Source: PZPK01 sp963974595 (GTDB taxonomy: Bacteria > Pseudomonadota > Gammaproteobacteria > Pseudomonadales > Oleiphilaceae). From it: a DNA stretch of 64,000 nt. The position numbers were made by a program, and so were the translations under genes. Below the pieces are notes generated by a model. It worked only from the letters and a program-made list of their open reading frames with translations. It was not told the origin of the DNA and searched no databases. Below, piece after piece: positions 41,828-50,767 of the stretch (its first letter is position 1; each line of letters opens with the position of its first letter). The DNA is taken from assembly GCA_963974595.1 (NCBI GenBank), contig CAXBDA010000002.1, positions 27,279 through 91,278 on the forward strand, written 5' to 3'.

Positions 41828-43522
41828 TTGAAAATACTTATTGTAGACGATCAGCCATCTAATCGACTAATTGCCAAGTACCTAGTCGAATCTGAAGGAC
41901 ATACCTGCATTGAAGCTGAAGATGGTCAAGATGCAATAGAGAAATTCATGCAGCAGGATCCTGACCTTGTTTTGATGGATATTATGATGCCCAGAATGGA
42001 TGGCTATGAATCTGCGTGTTACATTAAAAAAAATGCCCTTGATAACCATGTACCTATTATATTCTTAACAGCTAAGCATGATGAAAATTCATTGTTAAAG
42101 TGTCTAGAATGCGGTGGGGATGATTATCTAATAAAGCCAATTAATGGCACTTTGCTAAAAGCTAAAATTCGTGCCCACTCTCGAACGCTGGAACTCACGC
42201 AGCAGATTCATGCGAAAAACTCAGAACTTTCTCTCGTTCATGCAAGCTTAACGAGAGAGCATGAAATGGGTTGTCATGTCTTATCCCATTCACTAGAGAG
42301 AAATTTAAAAAACTGCCCTAATATTCGACAATATATGTCTTCGATGTCTACTTTTAATGGTGATATAAGTTTAATTGCTGAGAATCCAAATGGTGGTTTA
42401 TATGTCTTTCTTGGTGACTTTACGGGGCATGGCCTTTCCGCTGCCATGGGTACTATTCCGCTTTCACAATTATTCTTTTCTATGTGTGAGAAGGGGTGTT
42501 CCATTTCTGATATAACCACTCAGATGAATCAAACCTTAAAAACATTTTTACCAGAATATATGTTTTGTGCTGCCACTTTAATTCATTTGTTTGAACGAGG
42601 TGATAGTGCGCATATCTGGACAGGAGGTCTTCCTGACGCTTATGTCGTCAGACCCGGTGTTGGGATTGTTCAAACCATTAAATCCAATAATATGCCTTTG
42701 GGTATTCTTAGTAAGGATGTATTTAAGAGTGAACCCAGATTTTATAGTTTTGAAAACGCAGACAAGTTAGTGCTGATGTCAGATGGCATCTTAGAAGCGA
42801 CTTGCCCTTTTAGCATGGAAATGTTCGGCGAAACTCGTTTGAGACAAGCTCTTGAATCAAACCATCACGATGCTTTTAAAGGGCTCATTGATGCATACCA
42901 TGAATATGTTGGTGAGCAGCAGGAGCAAGGAGATGATATTTCATTAATCGAGCTGAGTGCTGAAGCTTACGAGGTGAAAAATACCGGGGGTTTAAGCGTA
43001 TTGCCTGAGGCTTTTTCAAGTTTTATTCCATGGAACATATCGCTCATGATCTGCCCGGACGATATAAGATCATTAGATGTTGTAAAAAATATTGTAAGTT
43101 TATTGCCTAGCTCAATTCGTATATTTTATAGCGTTGATGTCTTAAGGACTATCTTATCCGAGCTGTTTTCTAATGCTTTAGAGCATGGTTTATTAAAACT
43201 CTCTTCTAATATAAAAGAAGGGCATGACGGCTTTGTCAATTATTATCAGTTGCGTGAAGACAGGCTAAGCAGCCTTGAAGAGGGCTATATAAAAATCAAT
43301 ATTTCAACATATCGGTTTGATGATGAAATTAAGCTTAAACTTAGCCTTGAAGATAGTGGTAATGGTTTTGATGTGCAACAAGAGGTTTTGCATAAATCGA
43401 GTGCAGGCCAACTGTGGGGGCGTGGTATAGAGTTGGTTCGATCATTAAGTGAAGAGTTGATCTATTCGAACCAAGGCAGGAAAGCCGAAGCTATAGTAGG
43501 CTTTAAGTGGCCGCTACTCTGA
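41828..43522 (+). CDS. REC-PP2C-HATPase response regulator (HsbR/RsbU-like partner-switching protein)
   Basis: The 564-residue protein starts at TTG (41828) with GAAG upstream; the receiver domain begins at once (KILIVDDQPSNRLIAKYL), leaving no room for a later start. The phosphoacceptor is Asp51 in LVLMDIMMPRMDGY. A PP2C/SpoIIE phosphatase domain spans ~165-380 (YVFLGDFTGHGLSAAMG, LVLMSDGILEA, GDDISLIEL). An anti-sigma-type ATPase domain sits at ~400-560 (ILSELFSNALEHG, EDSGNGFD, WGRGIELVRSL). This is the layout of Pseudomonas HsbR and Shewanella CrsR, which act on a STAS anti-anti-sigma partner. No STAS gene is adjacent here. Confidence 0.9.
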   Translation: MKILIVDDQPSNRLIAKYLVESEGHTCIEAEDGQDAIEKFMQQDPDLVLMDIMMPRMDGYESACYIKKNALDNHVPIIFLTAKHDENSLLKCLECGGDDYLIKPINGTLLKAKIRAHSRTLELTQQIHAKNSELSLVHASLTREHEMGCHVLSHSLERNLKNCPNIRQYMSSMSTFNGDISLIAENPNGGLYVFLGDFTGHGLSAAMGTIPLSQLFFSMCEKGCSISDITTQMNQTLKTFLPEYMFCAATLIHLFERGDSAHIWTGGLPDAYVVRPGVGIVQTIKSNNMPLGILSKDVFKSEPRFYSFENADKLVLMSDGILEATCPFSMEMFGETRLRQALESNHHDAFKGLIDAYHEYVGEQQEQGDDISLIELSAEAYEVKNTGGLSVLPEAFSSFIPWNISLMICPDDIRSLDVVKNIVSLLPSSIRIFYSVDVLRTILSELFSNALEHGLLKLSSNIKEGHDGFVNYYQLREDRLSSLEEGYIKINISTYRFDDEIKLKLSLEDSGNGFDVQQEVLHKSSAGQLWGRGIELVRSLSEELIYSNQGRKAEAIVGFKWPLL

Positions 43523-44074
43523 GTGATAAAAAAGGAAAATATCAACAAGTTGGTCAGGTATTACTTCTTCAAACTGAGCCATTAATTTACTGTTAGCTCT
43601 AATGTCTTCAAATTCATCAGATTCAAATAAGCCAGAAAGAGCCATGATAGGTAAGAGGAGTTCGGCAGCGATATCTTCTCCTTTAGTAAACCAGATTTTT
43701 TCATTGCTGAAAAAACCCTCTAAAAAACCACTACACCAGCTTTCAAGACAAGCATCATAATGAATGCCTTCTTCATTTTCATACTCTTCCGTGTAAGGAA
43801 GGTTAATATCAGATTCTTCTAGAAGTTGAGCTTTAATGGATTGAGTTAATTCTTTGATGAGTTCTTCGAGAAAGAGTTCATCTGCTTCAGGTAAAATAGG
43901 TTTTTCATGGCCAAAAGTAATTTCAATTATTTTATTAGTATTAAGCTGAATTGGGCCGACGACAGCAGAGCACAGCAAGCCATGAAGGCCAAAATAATCA
44001 AGCGCTTCTTCGGTTACTTCCTCAGAAAAAAGAATATCTTCTAATTTTTCAATCGTTTCTGGTGATAGGGTCAT
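43514..44074 (-). CDS. YecA/UPF0149 family protein
   Basis: A 186-residue acidic protein of the YecA/YgfB family (UPF0149): LSPETIEKLEDILFSE, ALDYFGLHGLLCSAVVGP, CLESWCSGFLEGF and the acidic C-terminal helices. Here the Cys-rich SEC-C zinc tail of some YecA proteins is absent. The ATG at 44074 starts exactly at family homology; an upstream in-frame extension looks spurious. Its 3' end overlaps the convergent PP2C regulator gene by nine bases. Function unknown in detail. Confidence 0.82.
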   Translation of the reverse strand: MTLSPETIEKLEDILFSEEVTEEALDYFGLHGLLCSAVVGPIQLNTNKIIEITFGHEKPILPEADELFLEELIKELTQSIKAQLLEESDINLPYTEEYENEEGIHYDACLESWCSGFLEGFFSNEKIWFTKGEDIAAELLLPIMALSGLFESDEFEDIRANSKLMAQFEEVIPDQLVDIFLFYHSE

Positions 44075-44162
44075 GATAGGTCTTCTAGGGTTGGTTGCTG
44101 AATACTGAAAGTGAAGTATAAGTTGAGATAGCAAAAGGAGTATATAAAGGTTCTATAATAAA

Positions 44163-44200
44163 AGTGCCTTATTCGCTTTTATCAAAGCGAATAAGGCACT
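44163..44200 (-). terminator. Strong terminator of rne
   Basis: A 17-bp perfect stem, AGTGCCTTATTCGCTTT (44163-44179) and its complement (44184-44200), has a four-base loop. On the minus strand it is followed by TTTTATTATAG. It lies 28 bases after the rne stop. Confidence 0.9.
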
Positions 44201-44227
44201 GGCTTTATTTGATGCTAAATAGCTATT

Positions 44228-47188
44228 TTAAGCATCGGTTTTTATATCTGGTTTGCTCATCGCACCTGTATTTTCACTAGTTGATTCTTTCAAATCAGCC
44301 TTTGTTTCAACAGGCTTAGTGGGGGCTTCGGTTTCTTTAGCTAAACTGCTTTGTTCTGCTGATGGAGTGGAAGATCTTGGCTCATCACTTGATAACACTT
44401 CTTTTTTAGCTCGAGGATCATTGTGCGCACGAGCCGGACGAGTCGTTCTTCTTTTTCGAGCAGGACGAGCAGCAGGTGCTGTTTCTTTAGTATCAGTGTC
44501 AGTTGATGATGTGGTTTTAGGCTTAACTTGCTCAGGCTTAGGCTCACTTTTTGTTGCGCCATCGTTAGAAGAGGCGTTAGTTTCATTACTCTTTGGAGTA
44601 GATTTTGCTGAGGCTTCTTCTACAGTACTTGAGTTAGTTTTTGTCGTGCTTGCATCTTTCGGTGCTCGGTCAGTACGATTTCTTCTTGGGTTTCTGCTTC
44701 TTGGGCGTTTAGGCGATTTTGCTTCAGACTCACTATCAACTTGACCAGCTTTAGGCTCTTTTTCAGCCGCTTGTTCTGTTGACTTTAGAATCTCGGTTTT
44801 GGGGTCCGCAGTGCTTTGTTTTTCAGCTTTAGCAAGGTTGCTTGCGAGTTTGTCTGTTAATTCTTTATTCGAATCTTGAGACCTTGAAAGCTCACTTACA
44901 TTACTCGTTTGAGTATCCTCAGTATTGCTAGGTGGCTTAGTGCTCACAACATCCACTTTTGCAGGTTGTTCAAGTTTCGCCTTTGTTGGTATTTCATTTA
45001 TTGCTTGAACCGGCTGTGCCGCTTGCTTTAACTCAGGCGTTTCTGATTTTTCAGTCGGTGCAGGTACTCTTACCTGACCATTGTCTTCATGTCTTTGATT
45101 GCTGATAACCGGCTTTTGCTTATCTTCATATTTTTTTGCAGGTTTAGAGCTGTTCCTATTACGTCTTTTGCTTTGTTGATCAGCATTTGTCGAATTAGAT
45201 GAGCTATTTGAGTTGTCATTTTTACTTGGTAATTGAGAGCGACTCCCTTTGTTGTCAGCGTGGCGGTTATCAGTCGACTGTTGATTATGTCTTTTGCCGC
45301 GATTCCCTTGGTTCTGGTCATTACTTTGATTGTTTCTTGGAGGTCTATTCTGATTGTTGTTTCTATTATTGCTGCGATTATGCGGTGCACTGCTATTCGA
45401 TGCGCTACGGTTGGCAGATGTTTGTGTGCTGCGTTTTTGATTTCTTGGTGGCGTTTCTTTAGCGATACTCGCTGTTTTTTCTTCACTGCTAAATATTGCC
45501 GAAAGTTTTGATTTAAGACGCGCCATCATCCCCACTTCTTCTGTAGAAGATGCTGTAGGCACTTTTTTTGTTTCAGTTTGAGGCGCTGGCGTGGTGTGCA
45601 TGACAGACTTAACGGCTGCCTCTTCTCTAACAAATTCCCGGACATGAGCAGCAGGGTGAACAGCGTCTTCTTGTGCTTCTGCTTTAATGGTGTAACTACT
45701 CTGATCTTCTCCGGTGATTTCCTCGTCTCTAAGCCTCTTCAGCTCATACTGAGGTGTATCCATTGCGGAATTTGGAATAATAACAACACGAACTGATTGA
45801 CGTTTTTCTATTTCAATAATCTGTGAGCGTTTCTCATTAAGTAAGAATGTAGCAACAGGGACAGGTAAAATAGCTTGGACTTCAGCTGTTTTTTCTTTTG
45901 ATGATTCTTCGTAAATTAACCGCATGATCGACAGTGCAATAGATTCAATGTCACGAATTGTGCCTTGGCCGCTGCAGCGCGGACAAACTTCTGCACGGGT
46001 TTCGCTTAAAGATGGACGTAAGCGCTGTCTGGACATTTCAAGCAGACCGAAACGAGATATTTTGCCAACCTGAACGCGTGCTCGGTCTAATTCAAGAGAC
46101 TTACGGACTCTATTTTCAACGTCACGCTGGTTTTTGGATTGGCCCATATCGATAAAATCGATCACAATTAAGCCACCCATGTCGCGAAGTCGTAATTGAC
46201 GTGCAATCTCTTCAGCTGCTTCAAGGTTAGTTTGAAGCGCCGTATCTTCAATGTCTGTACCTTTGGTTGCTCTTGCAGAGTTTATATCGATAGAAACCAA
46301 TGCTTCAGTTGGATCAATGACGATTGAACCACCAGAAGGCAGTTTTACTTCGCGCTGAAATGCTGTTTCTATTTGAGCTTCTATTTGGTAGCGGCTAAAA
46401 AGCGGCGTGTCATCTTGATAAAGTTTAATTTTGCTTTCATAGGCGGGCATGACTGCTCTGGCAAAGTTAACAACATCTTCAAATACTTGAGGTGCATCAA
46501 CCAGTACTTCACCAATGTCTTGTCGTAAATAGTCACGAATGGCGCGAATAATAAGATTGCTTTCTTGGTAGATTAGGAAAGGAGCGGGTCGAGTGCCAGA
46601 TGCTTCAGTAATAGATTCCCAAAACTGTAGTAAATAATCCAGATCCCATTGCAGGTCTTCAGTCGAACGACCTATGCCTGCTGTCCTGACAATAACTCCC
46701 ATATTTTTGGGTGTGGTCAGGCCAGACATGGCTTCTTTCAGTTGACTGCGTTCTTCGCCTTCAATGCGACGTGATATGCCGCCAGCTCTTGAATTGTTAG
46801 GCATGAGAACCAAATATCTACCGGCGAGGCTAATAAATGTGGTTAAGGCTGCACCTTTATTGCCACGTTCTTCTTTGTCGACTTGAACAATGACTTCCTG
46901 GCCTTCGCGAAGGGCTTGTTTTATGTTGACGCGACCTTTACCGGCAGCAGGGTCAAAATATTCTTTTGAGATTTCTTTTAATGGAAGAAAACCATGACGA
47001 TCAGCACCGAAGTCTACAAAAGCAGCTTCTAAACTAGGTTCAATGCGAGTGATTTTACCTTTATAAATATTCGCTTTCTTTTGTTCTCTTGAGCTAGCTT
47101 CAATATCCAAATCGTAAAGTTTTTGTCCATCGACAAGTGCAACTCTTAACTCTTCAGTGTGAGTAGCATTGATAAGCATTCTTTTCAT
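44228..47188 (-). CDS. rne: Ribonuclease E
   Basis: A 986-residue endoribonuclease that starts mRNA decay and processes rRNA and tRNA. The N-terminal half has the S1 domain (~35-120; IYKGKITRIEPSLEAAFVDF), 5' sensor, and DNase I-like catalytic part with the metal Asp residues in VSIDINSARATKG and LIVIDFIDMGQ. The zinc link is CPRCSGQGT. The C-terminal ~450 residues are disordered scaffold: an Asn/Arg-rich stretch (NRSNNRNNNQNRPPRNNQ), an Arg-rich RNA-binding segment (KRPRSRNPRRNRTDR; RPARKRRTTRPARAHN) and Thr/Ser/Glu-rich spacers. It has a long 5' leader and a strong terminator. Confidence 0.97.
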   Translation of the reverse strand: MKRMLINATHTEELRVALVDGQKLYDLDIEASSREQKKANIYKGKITRIEPSLEAAFVDFGADRHGFLPLKEISKEYFDPAAGKGRVNIKQALREGQEVIVQVDKEERGNKGAALTTFISLAGRYLVLMPNNSRAGGISRRIEGEERSQLKEAMSGLTTPKNMGVIVRTAGIGRSTEDLQWDLDYLLQFWESITEASGTRPAPFLIYQESNLIIRAIRDYLRQDIGEVLVDAPQVFEDVVNFARAVMPAYESKIKLYQDDTPLFSRYQIEAQIETAFQREVKLPSGGSIVIDPTEALVSIDINSARATKGTDIEDTALQTNLEAAEEIARQLRLRDMGGLIVIDFIDMGQSKNQRDVENRVRKSLELDRARVQVGKISRFGLLEMSRQRLRPSLSETRAEVCPRCSGQGTIRDIESIALSIMRLIYEESSKEKTAEVQAILPVPVATFLLNEKRSQIIEIEKRQSVRVVIIPNSAMDTPQYELKRLRDEEITGEDQSSYTIKAEAQEDAVHPAAHVREFVREEAAVKSVMHTTPAPQTETKKVPTASSTEEVGMMARLKSKLSAIFSSEEKTASIAKETPPRNQKRSTQTSANRSASNSSAPHNRSNNRNNNQNRPPRNNQSNDQNQGNRGKRHNQQSTDNRHADNKGSRSQLPSKNDNSNSSSNSTNADQQSKRRNRNSSKPAKKYEDKQKPVISNQRHEDNGQVRVPAPTEKSETPELKQAAQPVQAINEIPTKAKLEQPAKVDVVSTKPPSNTEDTQTSNVSELSRSQDSNKELTDKLASNLAKAEKQSTADPKTEILKSTEQAAEKEPKAGQVDSESEAKSPKRPRSRNPRRNRTDRAPKDASTTKTNSSTVEEASAKSTPKSNETNASSNDGATKSEPKPEQVKPKTTSSTDTDTKETAPAARPARKRRTTRPARAHNDPRAKKEVLSSDEPRSSTPSAEQSSLAKETEAPTKPVETKADLKESTSENTGAMSKPDIKTDA

Positions 47189-47962
47189 GCATATATTCCA
47201 GTTAATGCTGGAAATGCGATAGGGAATAGATCTGTGAAGCTAAAACAAATAAACAGGCAATAGGTTTGGTTTATCAAAACCAAATCCAATACCTATAGAT
47301 TATGTAAACGATGAATCGTTTTCAGTCGTTATTGTCTGTTACTTCATTCTTAACTGTATCTGGTCTTATATCCTTTGATAATTACTTCAGGAAGCCAATA
47401 AACGTTAAGAAAGCCTAGAAAATGTGTTTAAGTAATTTACTTTAAACGACTTATTTTCAAGCTGGAAAATTCTGTTTACCTATGCATTTCAGCGCATTTA
47501 GATGTAATTTCTGGCACTTAACCAGAAAACCAATTTTTAGCGTGTTTTAGGTCTGCTTTTTCTTTGAATCATTGTGTGCAAAAACCGAAAACACATTTTT
47601 TAAAACTTTCATAAGTAGCCTTTATTCAGCGCTACTTTTTTGTAGTACTATGTATGTATTAATTAAGTATGTATTAACTAAAAGTGCCTCTTTAAGCTAA
47701 TTCTTCCTGTTTCAATAATCTAAAGGTTAAATGATATATCTTTAAATTGTTGATATTAAATCTGTGAAGCGTTCTTAGTGTGTTAGCAGTTTTATATTAA
47801 ATAAACGGCTGATCTGGCTTTAATTGCTGATCAAGATAACACTAGGGACAAAAGGATTTAATGTTGCCACTATAGAACGACGCTGAAATATAACAGTAAT
47901 TCATTATTTCAGCAAATAAATCAAAAGTATGTGCTTTCATTCATTGCAGTAAACGGAAATAT
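47189..47962. other. 774-base divergent rne/rluC region with several hairpins
   Basis: This gene-free region holds the rne leader (minus) and the rluC leader (plus). Structures seen: TTTGGTTT/AAACCAAA with flanking TAGG/CCTA (47261-47295); AAACGAT/ATCGTTT (47306-47321); AAGTAGC/GCTACTT followed by T's on the plus strand (47613-47640); an 11-base direct repeat GTATGTATTAA at 47652 and 47667; and GCTGAAATA/TATTTCAGC (47882-47913) 50 bases before rluC. RNase E is known to regulate its own mRNA through leader hairpins in enterobacteria; the first two structures are candidates for that. Confidence 0.5.
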
Positions 47963-49039
47963 ATGTCACTGAAAAGATCAAAAGGGCTTAAAAAGAACAC
48001 ACACGCTTTGCAAAAACGTAAACTTAGGCCTGTTAATATTTCGAATGCCCTCTCGAAGCATGCTCAGCCTCAGCCAGTTGAAACGATGCGCCCTCAAGTT
48101 CAATACGTGACGATTACTGAAAAAAATCAATATCAACGAATTGATAATTTTCTCCTAGGGTATTTAAAGGGTGTACCAAGGTCTAAAATTTATAGTCTTA
48201 TTCGTAAAGGTGAACTGAGAATTAATAAAAAACGCTGTAAGGCAGAGACAAAATTAGCGTTAGGTGATTTGGTGAGAATACCGCCTGTTTACGGTATCGA
48301 AGCAGTTGGAGTGCCCGCAAAAGTCAGCGACTCCTTGGTGGATTTTCTTGAAAAAGCAATTTTATATGAAGATGATGCTTTGCTGGTTGTGAATAAACCT
48401 TCGGGGCTTGCTGTTCATGGTGGTAGCGGCGTTAAGGTTGGGCTTATTGAGGCATTACGTAAAAAATATCCTGACACCCAGTTTCTTGAGTTGGTTCATC
48501 GTATCGATAAAGATACCTCGGGTTGCATTTTGGTGGCGAAAAAACGTTCGGCTTTACGCCACTTTCATGCCCAATTTAGAAATAATGAAGTCAGCAAGAC
48601 TTATCATTTGGCTGTTCATGGTCAATGGCCCTCGAGTAAAAGAAGGGTTGATGCCCCTTTAAAACGAACAGAATTAAAATCGGGAGAGCGTTTTGTTGTC
48701 GTCCATCAGGATGGAAAACCTAGCCGAACACTGTTCAAAATCCTGAATGTATCAGAATGGTTTTGTTTGCTTGAAGCGAAACCTATATCTGGGCGTACCC
48801 ATCAAATAAGAGTGCATGCCGATCATTCGGGTCACCCTATTGTTGGGGATGAAAAATATATTCATCGTAATCCGATTGATGAGCGCGGTATGTCTAAAGT
48901 CCGTTTGATGCTGCATGCAAAATCTATTTCAATATGCCTGCCTTCTGGTGATAAAGTCTTTTTTGAGGCACCCTATGATTCGGTATTTTTAGATAATCTG
49001 GTGAAAATGAACTTGATAGAGCGTGAAGGTGGTAAGTAA
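47963..49039 (+). CDS. rluC: 23S rRNA pseudouridine synthase RluC
   Basis: A 358-residue RluA-family pseudouridine synthase. A basic N-terminal extension of ~45 residues precedes the S4 RNA-binding domain (QRIDNFLLGYLKGVPRSKIYSLIRKGELRIN). The catalytic Asp is in LVHRIDKDTSGCILVAK, and GRTHQIRVH is the third conserved block. RluC modifies U955, U2504 and U2580 (E. coli numbering). The assignment over RluD or RluA rests on position: divergent from rne as in E. coli and Pseudomonas. It is longer than E. coli RluC (319) because of the N-terminal tail. Confidence 0.93.
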   Translation: MSLKRSKGLKKNTHALQKRKLRPVNISNALSKHAQPQPVETMRPQVQYVTITEKNQYQRIDNFLLGYLKGVPRSKIYSLIRKGELRINKKRCKAETKLALGDLVRIPPVYGIEAVGVPAKVSDSLVDFLEKAILYEDDALLVVNKPSGLAVHGGSGVKVGLIEALRKKYPDTQFLELVHRIDKDTSGCILVAKKRSALRHFHAQFRNNEVSKTYHLAVHGQWPSSKRRVDAPLKRTELKSGERFVVVHQDGKPSRTLFKILNVSEWFCLLEAKPISGRTHQIRVHADHSGHPIVGDEKYIHRNPIDERGMSKVRLMLHAKSISICLPSGDKVFFEAPYDSVFLDNLVKMNLIEREGGK

Positions 49040-49042
49040 TAG

Positions 49043-49690
49043 ATGGCTGATATACAAGTCTGTGTATTTGATTGGGATGGCACATTAGTTGATTCGGAAA
49101 AACACATCGTCGATAGTTTGACTTATGCTGCTGAAAAGTTATCGCTGCCTTTACTCAGTTACGAGGTCAAAAAAGACATTATTGGTCTTAGTATGCATAA
49201 GGCGCTGGAAACCTTGTATCCGAACTTAACCTCATCAGATATTGAGCAAATGAGGTTATATTATGGGGAGTATTTTTTCAGTGTTCCGCAAAATGACTCA
49301 AGCTTATTTAAAAATGTTGTACGGACATTGAAGACACTGAGGGAGCAGGGTTATAAATTAGCGGTTGCAACTGGAAAAAGTAGAAATGGCTTGGATAAAG
49401 CGCTTATTAGTACGGGTCTTAAGCCTTTTTTTGATATCGAGCGTTGTGCAGATGAAACTAAATCAAAACCAGATCCACTTATGTTAAGTGAGATTGCAGA
49501 TTATTATGCTGTTAATCCAGTTAACATGTTGATGGTGGGTGATACTGAATTCGATCTCGGAATGGCACTTGACTATGGCTCGCCTAGTTTGGGGGTAAGT
49601 TATGGCGTGCATGAGGTTGAGCGCCTTAATCAGTATAAACCGCTAGGTATTATTGATTGTATTTCAGAGATACATCAGTATCTTGGCTGA
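49043..49690 (+). CDS. HAD-family hydrolase (phosphatase)
   Basis: A 215-residue HAD phosphatase with a helical cap: motif I FDWDGTLVDS, motif II VATGKSR, a KSKPDP lysine region, and motif IV MVGDTEFD. It is distinct from the MupP-like HAD gene of this window. It lies three bases after rluC and upstream of an S49 peptidase, the same order as in Pseudomonas (rluC-HAD-sppA). Its substrate is not known; sugar phosphates or phosphoglycolate are typical for the group. Confidence 0.9.
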   Translation: MADIQVCVFDWDGTLVDSEKHIVDSLTYAAEKLSLPLLSYEVKKDIIGLSMHKALETLYPNLTSSDIEQMRLYYGEYFFSVPQNDSSLFKNVVRTLKTLREQGYKLAVATGKSRNGLDKALISTGLKPFFDIERCADETKSKPDPLMLSEIADYYAVNPVNMLMVGDTEFDLGMALDYGSPSLGVSYGVHEVERLNQYKPLGIIDCISEIHQYLG

Positions 49691-49750
49691 TATTTATTGA
49701 CCACGTCAGAATGTATGATTTTTTAAATAATTTAATTAGGAGAGCCTGTT

Positions 49751-50698
49751 TTGGAAACAGATAAAAATTCAAAAGAATGGAAATTAATAGAAAAAACTGT
49801 TTCCCAGCTGGGTGTAGAGCAGAGAAGGGCGCGAAGGTGGGGGATATTTTTCAAACTACTCACTTTTTCATATTTATTTGTGCTTGTATTTTTGATGAAA
49901 GGAAATTTCTCGTCAGATGTGAAGCATAGCGCTGATAAGTATACGGCTTTGGTTGATTTAAAGGGTGTTATTGCCGATGGTGAAGAAGCCAGTGCTGATT
50001 TTTTAGTGACCGGTTTGCGTGCAGCTTTTGAAGATAAAGGGGTGCAGGCGGTAATTTTGAGAATCAACAGTCCGGGTGGCAGTCCTGTTCAATCGGGTTA
50101 TGTATATGATGAAATCAAGAGATTGCGAAGTATTCATACAGAGAAACCTCTCTATGCTGTTATTAGTGATATTGGTGCTTCAGGTGCTTATTATATTGCC
50201 GCCGCGGCTGATCAAATTTATGCAGATAAAGCTAGCTTGGTTGGATCGATAGGTGTTGTTGCCTCTGGTTTTGGGTTTGTCGATACTTTAGAGAAACTGG
50301 GTGTTGAAAGGCGCTTGTACACTTCTGGGGCGCATAAAGGCTTTTTAGATCCATTTAGTGAAGAAAAACCCAAAGAAGTTGATTTTTGGAAAGGTGTTTT
50401 GGGTAACACGCATGAGCAATTTATATCCAAGGTGAAAGAGGGTCGAGGTGATCGTTTAAAAATCACTGAAAATACTTTTTCTGGTTTGATTTGGAATGGT
50501 GAACAGGCTTTAAAGATGGGGCTTGTTGATGGTTTGGGTAGTGCAGGGTTTGTGGCAAGAGAGATTGTGGGTGCAGAAGAAATTGTTGACTTTACACCGC
50601 AGCCTGACCCTTTTGAACGTTTGACTAAAACACTGGGCATTGCAGCGGGTAGTTCGTTGGCGCGTATGTTGAATTCGAATAGTATGACTTTTCAGTAG
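49751..50698 (+). CDS. sppA: Signal peptide peptidase SppA-type S49 protease (single domain)
   Basis: A 315-residue membrane-anchored serine protease. It starts at TTG (49751) with AGGAG (49738-49742) at good distance. One N-terminal helix (FKLLTFSYLFVLVFLM) anchors it with the protease domain in the periplasm. ALVDLKGVIADGEEASAD opens the S49 fold, RINSPGGSPVQSG follows, the catalytic Ser lies in SDIGASGAYYIA and the Lys in ADKASLVGSIGV. It is the short (single-domain) form, half the size of E. coli SppA. It is the third gene of the rluC operon. Confidence 0.92.
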   Translation: METDKNSKEWKLIEKTVSQLGVEQRRARRWGIFFKLLTFSYLFVLVFLMKGNFSSDVKHSADKYTALVDLKGVIADGEEASADFLVTGLRAAFEDKGVQAVILRINSPGGSPVQSGYVYDEIKRLRSIHTEKPLYAVISDIGASGAYYIAAAADQIYADKASLVGSIGVVASGFGFVDTLEKLGVERRLYTSGAHKGFLDPFSEEKPKEVDFWKGVLGNTHEQFISKVKEGRGDRLKITENTFSGLIWNGEQALKMGLVDGLGSAGFVAREIVGAEEIVDFTPQPDPFERLTKTLGIAAGSSLARMLNSNSMTFQ

Positions 50699-50721
50699 AA
50701 AATTTGCTTCTGAAGGCAAAA

Positions 50722-50749
50722 AAAGAGGTGGGACAAAGCCCACCTCTTT
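50722..50749. terminator. Bidirectional terminator between sppA and the EF-G gene
   Basis: AAAGAGGTGGG (50722-50732) pairs with CCCACCTCTTT (50739-50749) around a six-base loop. On the minus strand it runs into seven T's. It lies 23 bases after sppA and 18 bases beyond the EF-G stop. Confidence 0.9.
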
Positions 50750-50767
50750 CTGATAATGAAGTAAAGA

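Noticed and set aside
44253..44744. Plus-strand reading frame opposite the rne tail
   Set aside because: Explained by the biased composition of the disordered RNase E C-terminus; several overlapping shadows occur there.
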